DNA from: Thereva unica
Taxonomy: Eukaryota; Arthropoda; Insecta; Diptera; Therevidae
Assembly (NCBI GenBank): GCA_949987705.1
Contig: OX465283.1
Span: 162,703,850-162,767,849 of the forward strand
Direction: 5' to 3'
Length of the DNA stretch: 64,000 nt
The stretch's first letter is position 1; every line of letters begins with the position of its first letter. Shown here in pieces: positions 56,646-64,000 of this stretch. The position numbers were made by a program, and so were the translations under genes. Below the pieces are notes generated by a model. That model made no database searches, had not been told where the DNA came from, and worked only from the letters and a program-made list of their open reading frames with translations.

Positions 56646-56843
56646 TGGAGTATTATACTTAAAGTCTATCGAGTCGATGCACAAGTGAAAAAGGTTTGTT
56701 TTTCGTCAAGTGCGTGGTACGAGTTGCTATTACTATTTTTTTGTTATTTAACCGCTGGAAGAAACGGCACATACCCTGTTCAGTCGTAATATCCTAAAAA
56801 TAAATAATTAATATCGTAAACAATCTTTGATCAATATACTTAC

Positions 56844-57098
56844 CATGAACAATCAAGGAAACCAAGTTTATACTCCACCGACGTCTTGCAGCTATCATAT
56901 TCCTGTAAACAAACAAATTTATCACCAAGAAAAACATTCTATATAAAAAACCTACTAACCTGACTACCCTACAGGCAATACAAACTCCATTCCAGCATAT
57001 TTGGCTCCGCATCCACCAAAACATAAAAAAGAGAGAAGTAAATTTATAAATATTAAAATAATTAATCAAATAAGACAAACTCACCGATTCGCATCCAT
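56844..57098 (-). CDS. Candidate spliced 5' end of a minus-strand gene
   Basis: ATG at 57098 begins ATGGATGCGAATCG|GTGAGT (donor GT at 57084-57083). An acceptor TTGTTTACAG then leads to a 59-bp exon (56902-56844) ending CATG|GTAAGT. The joined frame is open (MDANRN, MIAARRRWSINLVSLIVH), with a basic then hydrophobic run like a signal anchor. A possible 9-bp microexon lies between them (GGTAGTCAG flanked by AG and GT). No third exon or homology was found. Confidence 0.3.
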
Positions 57099-57242
57099 AT
57101 TAGCCAAATGTCACAACAAAACACATAAATCAGCTGCTATGTAAAATTGATATACATAACAAGAAGGGACGTATACACAATAATTGAAGCAAAATTCCAA
57201 TTCCAATGGCCCCCCCCACATTGCCTTCCAAAAAATTGCCAT

Positions 57243-58009
57243 TGTCAGGAACGAAATAAATAACGCAGCCAGTCGGTCGGGAATTTCAGATCACAATTGA
57301 TCTTCGTTGCGACTCGAGCTCGAAGAAATTCTAATAAACAAGTGATCTCAACCCAAGGTACATGGAACGTCTCGAGTTCATGTAATATCAAATAATAATT
57401 TACATCTAACGTATCGAGCTGGTGTAAATTAATCAAAATCCAACTTGTACATTTTACGCAACGAGTTAATGTACAAATCACGTTAACCTGAAATATTAAG
57501 TGGCGTTTACATTAAAATATTTCTAACGAACATTGAATTTCAGCCCTCCCAATATTGGCGTACTTAGAGGCAGCATCTAATACGAGTATCTAAACGAACC
57601 CACAACAGCAGCTCCAGGACATCCAGTCTCAGACTCAGCAACGGCAACATTGCTGGAAATTAAGAAGAACCAAGTAAAGCCTAATAAAGCAATTTAACCA
57701 AGGGTGACTATTAATATTAATTTTAAGTGTATTGATTTAATTAAGTGAAATATAAATAAACTTGAATTGTTATTTTATCCGAACTAAACCTGATAAATGT
57801 TTTATTAAATAGCTTGAAGTTATTATCTAGTGAACTTTCTTGAATTTTAATAGTTAACTTAATGTTTATTTGAATTAGTGAAATTATATTGAATTTTAAA
57901 GTTGTTAAAGAATTGAAGTTTGTTAAATAAAAGTTCGAATCGTCAAACAAGGTTTATTTCTCAAGCTGCCCTGTAGTCCACTGAGTTTTAGGCATTCTAA
58001 GCCCTAACA
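57243..58009 (+). repeat. Putative 5' LTR of the BEL/Pao element
   Basis: Begins TGTCAGGAACGAAATAAATA and ends CCTAACA just before the primer-binding site. It contains a TATAAATAAAC string near 57748 and AATAAA signals. The TG...CA ends are consistent with an LTR, but the partner LTR is outside the window, so the boundaries are inferred. Confidence 0.55.
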
Positions 58010-58012
58010 TTT

Positions 58013-58029
58013 TGGTCCTTCGAGCCGGA
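58013..58029 (+). other. Primer-binding site, tRNA-Tyr type
   Basis: TGGTCCTTCGAGCCGGA is the complement of a tRNA 3' end reading TCCGGCTCGAAGGACCA, as in insect tRNA-Tyr. It lies 3 nt after the inferred LTR end and 71 nt before the gag-pol ATG. Confidence 0.7.
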
Positions 58030-58099
58030 TAAACGGTATAAAAGTACTCAGTGGTCGCAGCGTAGCTTAGAAATTTAACCAGTGACATCAAATTAAAAG

Positions 58100-61000
58100 A
58101 TGGAAGCTGAAATCAAATTGCAAATAGCACGAAAGGATCTCTTGGAAAATTTCATCAAGAATTACAAAAAGGATGGCTCCGCAAGGCGAACGGAACCATA
58201 TTACAAAAAACGACTGCAGGATTTCCAAGAGCAATTCAGCGAAATAAAGCGAGCACATATCCAGATTCTCGTGGCAAAAAACAACGAACCTGTCGATTCG
58301 GAAATATTAAACCACAAATATTTCCAGGAAGAACTATACGAAGCAATGGAGTCATTCTTCTACGCACACTACGCAGCAATAGAAGCTCGGTATGATACCG
58401 AGTATCCACCAATAGCAGCAGGCAGTCAGTCTCCCAGAGTACAGGAAAGGGAGATAGCTATGTCAAGTAAGGAGCATCTTATCAAGCTTCCACGAATCTC
58501 ATTGGAAAAATTCTCTGGAGATTATCGGAAATGGACAACTTTTCATGATCTCTACACAAGCCTGATCCATGAGAATCATAATCTGTCTGACGCACAGAAA
58601 CTTCAATACTTGAAGTTACATCTAAGTGGAGAAGCTGAAGGTCTCTTGCGACAGGTACAAGTAACTAACGATAACTACATTCCAGCCTGGGATCTCCTAA
58701 AAGAGAGGTATAACAACAAGAGAGTGTTAGTCAACGCACAACTGAAACTCCTACTTAATCAATCTTCCGTATCTTCTGAATCGGCACAAGGAATCAGGAG
58801 TTTAATGGACGTAACAACGGAATGTCTACAAGCGCTAAACAATCTCGGAGTGGCAGTGGACAAGTGGGACGCGATGATAGTCTACATAATAGGACAAAAG
58901 CTACCAACCGAAACGCTCCAGCTATGGGAACAAGGCAATAGTAAGAGCACTGAGGTACCATCATGGACGATGCTACGCGAATTCTTGGAGGCACGCTTCC
59001 GAACGCTAGAAGCCATAGGAAAAAAGGGGCCATCATTAAGTAAAACCCAACGACATCTCTCAACACCACCAAGGATTCAGTCATTCGTCACAGGACATCA
59101 TCATGCTTGCGAAACATGTGGAGAAGATCACCCCTTGAGAAATTGTTCCAAGTTTATGAATTCAACAATAGAAGAGAGAAATCACATAACACGCAAAAAT
59201 GGTCTGTGCATCAATTGTTTGGGACGAGGACATATGGGAGCAAACTGTCCGAGCAAGTTTACATGTCGACATTGCAAGAAACGTCATCATACTCTATTGC
59301 ACAACGCCGATAGAGGTCCCCCGCAAAATACCGCAACGAAACCAGAGAACGAAGCATCTCCGCCACGATCTATGCAAACCACAACCACGCTTAATTCTCT
59401 ACACTCAGCAATGTATAAAGAAGTTCTTCTCTCTACTGCAATCATAACCTTAGAAGGAGCCCGGAAAGTACGCAAAACTTTTCGAGCACTCATAGATCCA
59501 GGCTCGCAAACATCCTTTCTGACAGAATATGCCGCCCAATCACTTTCACTACAAAAGAAGCCAGTCCTTGTGAACATCTTGGGTGTACAACAATCCGACG
59601 CTGGAATCTCCCGGTCAATGGTGGAAACGGCCCTGGTTATTCAACCCGGGGGTTATCAGTTGAATCTACAAGCCCTTGTCTTAAAAACTTTAACGTCCTT
59701 CTTACCATCAAGACCCTTTATACCCATCAACTGGAAACATATTGAAGGGATACAGTTGGCTGACCCCACCTTTAATCAACCAGGACGAATTGATGTAATA
59801 TTAGGAGCTGATATTTACGGATCCTTAATATTACCCAACATTCGAAAAGGACTTCCAGACCAACCAATCGCACAAGAGACTCTATTAGGCTGGATATTAT
59901 GCGGGAAAACATCAAGTAATACCAGTGAATTCTCTTCACCCAACACCTTTACGTCCATTACATCTCTAACAACTCTCAGTCAACAGCTACAACAATTTTG
60001 GACGATTGAAGAGGTTCCCACTACATCATCATTAAATCCAGATGATCGAAAATGCGAAACAATCTATCAGGAATCACATCAACGCCTAAAGGATGGTAGA
60101 TATTGTGTGCGGTTACCTTTCATCAGCGAACAACACCAACAATCACTAGGACGGTCGCGGGCAGCCGCCATTGGAAGTTTCTTGAACCTCGAAAGACGTT
60201 TTTTGTCAAATCCAGATTTAAAGGGCGAGTACACTCAGTGCATCAATGAGTACATTCAACTAAAACACATGATTCCAGCAGCAACGTCAGAAGACGAGAC
60301 CAAAGTACAACAAGGCAATTCCATTTTTTACAAAAGTTTCTACTTACCGCATCATGCAGTCTACAAGGAGAGCACTTCCACAAAGTTACGAATTGTGTTC
60401 GATGCATCGAGACAAACCAGTTCCGGACATTCTCTCAACGACGTGTTGCTGACCGGTCCTACACTACAGAATGAACTCATAGCGGTCCTTACTCGTTGGA
60501 GGAAATTCAAATTCGTGCTGGTATCAGACATTGTTAAAATGTATCGCCAAGTATTGGTGCATCCAGATGATGTGACTTACCAAAGAATCATATGGCGAGA
60601 ATCCCCATCAGATCCCTTGCAAGAATATTGTTTAACCACGGTAACATTTGGAGTCACTTGCGCTCCATTTCTAGCAATTCGTACACTACAGCAGCTAGCC
60701 ACCGACGAACGTAACTCCTATCCACGTGCTTCCGAAATAATTCTTAACGATTTCTACGTTGATGATCTACTCACGGGTGCAGATTCGATCAATGAGGCAA
60801 TAACAATCCACAAGGACTTAAACGAACTTCTCCTCCGCGGCGGTTTCAAGCTCAAAAAGTGGCTTACAAATGACAATTCCATTCTAGCCACCATCCCAGA
60901 AGAGGATAGAGCAGTGTCTGAGCCTATTGACATCAACCCAGATCAAGGCATTAAATCTTTAGGTGTTATGTGGTACCCTTCCTCTGACACATTCAGCTAC

Positions 61001-63406
61001 AGAATAAAGATAACTCAAGATCATCATACGCTGAGCAAACGAGAGCTTCTATCAGAGATTGCCAAACTTTATGATCCATTAGGCTGGATTTCACCAGTGA
61101 TAATTACTGCAAAAATTCTGATGCAATCATTGTGGATCCTTGGCAGTACCTGGGATGAGCCCGTGCCTTCGAAAATACAACATTCATGGTCCATGATAAA
61201 GGCTCAACTCCCCCTACTTGAACAGCTTCGCATTCCACGATGGTTAGGAACTACTCAGAACTCTCAGGACATTCAACTCCACGCCTTTAGTGACGCCTCG
61301 CAAAACGCCTATGCAGCCGTGATCTACTGTCGAATCTCTACCCCGGACCACAACGTGAAAATCCAGATCATCACCTCTAAAACTAAAGTCGCTCCGATCA
61401 AACAAATATCTATACCAAGATTGGAACTTTGTGGTGCAGTATTAGCCGCAAAATTAATACGGCATACTCGCAATATCTTACAGCTTGACAACATCGAAGC
61501 ACACATGTGGACAGACTCATCAATTGTCCTCTCATGGCTAAAAGGACAACCAAGAAAGTGGACCACTTTCGTGGCAAATCGCACAAGCGAAATCTTCACA
61601 TTAATAGGGAATGCACCATGGCATCATGTCTCATCGAAAGACAATCCAGCTGACCTCGCTTCCAGAGGAGTTCTACCAAACGAACTGATCACTACAACAC
61701 AGTGGTGGAGCGGACCTCATTGGCTAATTCAAGATCCCAGCCACTGGCCTCATTCACCGAGTTTCGAGGAAACAGAACTAGAAACCAGGAAACATATTCA
61801 CGGGTTACATACCATGTATGATGAAAATCCATTTATGTTAGAGCTACTAAAAAGGTTCTCCTCTTTTTCAAAATTAATTCGCGTCACGGCATATTGTCTC
61901 CGTACAATCAAACGCCCCGGACCAAGACAACTTTGGCTATCAACACAAGAACTTGAACGAGCCACGAACCTTTGGGTGAAGTTTCATCAACGACTACATT
62001 TTCCCAATGATCTCCGTCATCTAGAATTACACAAGACTGTACATCCAAAAGGCAAACTAAAAAATTTAAACCCATATTTAGACAACGATAAAATTTTAAG
62101 AGTCGGCGGACGCCTACAAAACGCTCCCATAAGTCATAACGAACGTCATCCCATAATTTTAAACAATTCATGTCACTTAAGCTTTCTCCTAATTGTCCAG
62201 TATCACCATTCATGCATGCACGGCGGAACTCAATTAACCTTATCACTACTACGAAAAAGGTACTGGATACTAGACGGGCGTAATACTGTGCGACGGTTAT
62301 TACTCAAATGTATGACATGTTTTCGATTCAAAGCGCAAATCAATAGTCAACTAATGGGAAATCTGCCAGCTCAAAGAGTCACGATGTCAAGGCCTTTTAC
62401 GCATACGGGTGTGGATTTTTGCGGACCAATCAGTATCAAAACCAGTAAGAGACGAGGAGCTCCGGCAACCAAAGGATACATTGCGGTATTTATCTGCTTG
62501 TCAGTAAAAGCCATACACCTCGAACTCGTCAGTGAACTTACCACGCAAGCCTTTCTAGCAGCACTTTATCGCTTTATCTCAAGAAGAGGAAAATGTCAAC
62601 ACATGTACAGTGACTGCGGCACCAACTTTATTGGTGCAAATTCATTCCTCAAAGAAGTTCACAAACAACAGAATCAAGTCGCTGACCACGTATCTCATGA
62701 AGGCATCAATTGGCACTTTAATCCACCACATACACCCCATTTCGGCGGCCTCTGGGAGGCAGGGGTTAAATCGACAAAGTATCACCTCAGAAGAATCCTC
62801 GGAAACGCCACATTAACATTCGAAGAAATGGCCACAACGCTAAGTCAAATTGAGGCATGCTTGAATTCACGGCCGTTATGCCCACTGACCGAAGATTCAA
62901 CAGATCTGAGTGCTTTAACTCCAGGCCATTTTCTTATCGGCGATGCCTTATTAGCACCACCACAACAAGATCTATTAGAGAGTAAACCCAATTATTTGAA
63001 TCGATGGCAACTTTGTCAGCAACTTACACAGCATTTCTGGCAGAGATGGTCCACCGAATATGTTACTAGACTTCAACAACGTCCTAAATGGCTTCAGCCA
63101 CAACCTAATTTAAAAATAGGAGACTTAGTTTTAATTAAAGAAGATCGTCTACCTCCGCTACAATGGGCGTTAGGACGCATTGTAAAAGTTTATCCAGGCA
63201 CCGATAACCTAATTCGGGTAGTTGATATTAAAACAAAGAACTCTATAATTCGAAGACCAATCGCAAAGGTAGCCCTACTTCCTATTAACGACAGCGGTAA
63301 CCAAATAATACGCAACCATGTCAATGAAACCCAAGCTTCAGATTCTATATCATATAGCAAGGATCAAAACCATGTCGAACAAAATTCCGAAATACTACAA
63401 CAATAA
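58100..63406 (+). CDS. BEL/Pao retrotransposon gag-pol polyprotein, 1768 residues, intact
   Basis: Single open frame from ATG 58100. The Gag part (about 129-300) has the DUF1759-like run LEKFSGDYRKWTTFHDLYTS. Zinc knuckles follow at about 336-400 (CETCGEDHPLRNC, CINCLGRGHMGANC, CRHCKKRHH). The aspartic protease has LIDPGSQTSFLTE near 463, with DPG in place of the usual D(S/T)G-like triad. The RT spans about 690-960, with YVDD at 886-889. RNase H lies at about 1050-1200 (AFSDAS, RLELCGAVLAAK, MWTDSSIVLSWL). The integrase has an HHCC finger at about 1369-1406 (HHSCMHGG, CMTC), then D at GVDFCGP, D at YSDCGTNF and E at GGLWEAG. A DUF5641-like tail ends it (NYLNRWQLCQQLTQHFW). All catalytic residues are visible and no stop occurs, so the element is probably young. 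It makes virus-like particles and integrates cDNA (family knowledge). Confidence 0.95.
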   Translation: MEAEIKLQIARKDLLENFIKNYKKDGSARRTEPYYKKRLQDFQEQFSEIKRAHIQILVAKNNEPVDSEILNHKYFQEELYEAMESFFYAHYAAIEARYDTEYPPIAAGSQSPRVQEREIAMSSKEHLIKLPRISLEKFSGDYRKWTTFHDLYTSLIHENHNLSDAQKLQYLKLHLSGEAEGLLRQVQVTNDNYIPAWDLLKERYNNKRVLVNAQLKLLLNQSSVSSESAQGIRSLMDVTTECLQALNNLGVAVDKWDAMIVYIIGQKLPTETLQLWEQGNSKSTEVPSWTMLREFLEARFRTLEAIGKKGPSLSKTQRHLSTPPRIQSFVTGHHHACETCGEDHPLRNCSKFMNSTIEERNHITRKNGLCINCLGRGHMGANCPSKFTCRHCKKRHHTLLHNADRGPPQNTATKPENEASPPRSMQTTTTLNSLHSAMYKEVLLSTAIITLEGARKVRKTFRALIDPGSQTSFLTEYAAQSLSLQKKPVLVNILGVQQSDAGISRSMVETALVIQPGGYQLNLQALVLKTLTSFLPSRPFIPINWKHIEGIQLADPTFNQPGRIDVILGADIYGSLILPNIRKGLPDQPIAQETLLGWILCGKTSSNTSEFSSPNTFTSITSLTTLSQQLQQFWTIEEVPTTSSLNPDDRKCETIYQESHQRLKDGRYCVRLPFISEQHQQSLGRSRAAAIGSFLNLERRFLSNPDLKGEYTQCINEYIQLKHMIPAATSEDETKVQQGNSIFYKSFYLPHHAVYKESTSTKLRIVFDASRQTSSGHSLNDVLLTGPTLQNELIAVLTRWRKFKFVLVSDIVKMYRQVLVHPDDVTYQRIIWRESPSDPLQEYCLTTVTFGVTCAPFLAIRTLQQLATDERNSYPRASEIILNDFYVDDLLTGADSINEAITIHKDLNELLLRGGFKLKKWLTNDNSILATIPEEDRAVSEPIDINPDQGIKSLGVMWYPSSDTFSYRIKITQDHHTLSKRELLSEIAKLYDPLGWISPVIITAKILMQSLWILGSTWDEPVPSKIQHSWSMIKAQLPLLEQLRIPRWLGTTQNSQDIQLHAFSDASQNAYAAVIYCRISTPDHNVKIQIITSKTKVAPIKQISIPRLELCGAVLAAKLIRHTRNILQLDNIEAHMWTDSSIVLSWLKGQPRKWTTFVANRTSEIFTLIGNAPWHHVSSKDNPADLASRGVLPNELITTTQWWSGPHWLIQDPSHWPHSPSFEETELETRKHIHGLHTMYDENPFMLELLKRFSSFSKLIRVTAYCLRTIKRPGPRQLWLSTQELERATNLWVKFHQRLHFPNDLRHLELHKTVHPKGKLKNLNPYLDNDKILRVGGRLQNAPISHNERHPIILNNSCHLSFLLIVQYHHSCMHGGTQLTLSLLRKRYWILDGRNTVRRLLLKCMTCFRFKAQINSQLMGNLPAQRVTMSRPFTHTGVDFCGPISIKTSKRRGAPATKGYIAVFICLSVKAIHLELVSELTTQAFLAALYRFISRRGKCQHMYSDCGTNFIGANSFLKEVHKQQNQVADHVSHEGINWHFNPPHTPHFGGLWEAGVKSTKYHLRRILGNATLTFEEMATTLSQIEACLNSRPLCPLTEDSTDLSALTPGHFLIGDALLAPPQQDLLESKPNYLNRWQLCQQLTQHFWQRWSTEYVTRLQQRPKWLQPQPNLKIGDLVLIKEDRLPPLQWALGRIVKVYPGTDNLIRVVDIKTKNSIIRRPIAKVALLPINDSGNQIIRNHVNETQASDSISYSKDQNHVEQNSEILQQ

Positions 63407-63528
63407 CGTCTAAGAAAACCCGTTAAATTTTCTACAAAGTTTTCTGCAAGATCATCTCTATCATTAGTATATCAACCGTGCTGAAAGTCAAAGTGTTTTA
63501 TTTTAAAAAAAAAAAAAAAAAAAAATCA
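63407..63528 (+). other. Spacer between gag-pol and the downstream ORF
   Basis: About 120 bp with an A run of 21 at about 63505-63525. No polypurine tract followed by TG (LTR start) was seen here. Confidence 0.4.
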
Positions 63529-64000
63529 TGGATTATTTGTGGATCGACGATCTACCACAATTGTCCACACCACCAAGAGCGGAGTCAGCGTCAATTAAGA
63601 CCAAATTAGCCAGGCCAGCATCACCACAGCCACCACGTCTTAAAAGACCTTTTGAGGCTATACCGTGCGGCCCGGAAATTCGTAGGCGCACTCAACCGCA
63701 TAAAGTGCCGACATCCACCCACCGCACTGCCCAAGCACCTAGTGTCACACCACCCAAAAAACGAATATCGCTGGACGAGTATAGGGCACGTCAACCTCCA
63801 CCCAACATCATTGTGGAACCAGCATTGTGGCGAAAAATTAAAAATCTATCTTTGCCATGGAGTAAAATTTGGGCAGCCAAGCGATCCTACCGGCACAAAA
63901 GTAAGGAGGGAACATTACGATTCACCTTCCTTAAAGATAGACGATGCCGCATCACCCTACAATCAAAGAAAAACGGCACAACACTGAACAACTTCCGGGA
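63529..64000 (+). CDS. Open ORF downstream of BEL pol, partial (157+ codons)
   Basis: ATG at 63529 (MDYLWIDDLPQLSTPPR) opens a frame that runs to the last base of the window. The product is basic and proline-rich: RPASPQPPRLKRPFEAIP, then TPPKKRISLDEYRARQPPP, IIVEPALWRKI, LPWSKIWAAKRSYRHK. No signal peptide or membrane segment is seen, so it is not obviously env-like. It lies on the same strand 122 nt after the pol stop, where a BEL element would normally reach its 3' LTR. It may be an accessory ORF of the element or of an element into which this one inserted. Not recognised. Confidence 0.6.

Noticed and set aside
58794..62816. ORFs overlapping gag-pol in other frames
   Set aside because: Shadows of the intact gag-pol frame; no independent motifs.
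63652..63987. 111-codon ORF at the window end
   Set aside because: Out of frame with the longer ORF that starts at 63529, which has better composition and stays open to the window edge.

Overview
This is eukaryotic, most likely insect, genomic DNA. It is AT-rich and rich in introns and transposons. The retrotransposon families (BEL/Pao, CR1/jockey-type, R1/LOA-type), the Helitron, the short non-autonomous DNA transposons and a host gene with Asn, Asp and Pro runs all fit an insect, perhaps a fly. Neither the species nor the order can be fixed from the sequence alone. No bacterial-style operon, CRISPR array, rRNA operon or intact tRNA was seen.

Layout. 0-4.5 kb: decayed non-LTR retrotransposons, one split by a MITE with a TTA target duplication. 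4.5-8.08 kb: AT-rich DNA, then a TCG-rich promoter-like region and a putative untranslated first exon ending at an AAC|GTAAGT donor at 8078. 8.08-29.6 kb: a putative first intron of about 21.5 kb. It holds a ~130-bp tandem array, a LOA-like LINE 5' half, a 5S-rRNA-derived repeat, a CR1/jockey-type LINE 3' end, a Helitron helicase remnant and six copies or fragments of one hAT-type MITE. 29.635-41.201 kb: the best host gene, two coding exons joined in frame across a 10.4-kb intron and giving 394 codons that continue past the last donor. 41.2-57.2 kb: tandem arrays, a long-hairpin insertion, gypsy and LINE remnants, a nearly complete CR1/jockey-type LINE with an altered polymerase motif, and two weak candidate 5' exons on the minus strand. 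57.24-64 kb: a BEL/Pao LTR retrotransposon with an intact 1768-codon gag-pol ORF, a tRNA-Tyr-type primer-binding site, and a second basic, proline-rich ORF running off the window.

How it fits together. Only the 29-41 kb gene looks like host coding sequence. Nearly everything else is mobile DNA, much of it nested inside that gene's introns. Several short elements could be bounded exactly because the target duplications are readable: hAT-type 8 bp at 21.1, 21.6, 26.3, 31.9 and 41.6 kb; TTA at 0.88 kb; AATT at 42.25 kb, where a paralogous empty site lies about 130 bp upstream. The most unusual items are the AATT-flanked hairpin built of 28-bp units, a dispersed 5S-derived repeat family, the extra ORF behind the BEL pol gene, and a repeat at 36.1 and 56.4 kb that keeps a reading frame but matches no family I recognise. 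All family names come from motif recognition by eye; no searches were run.
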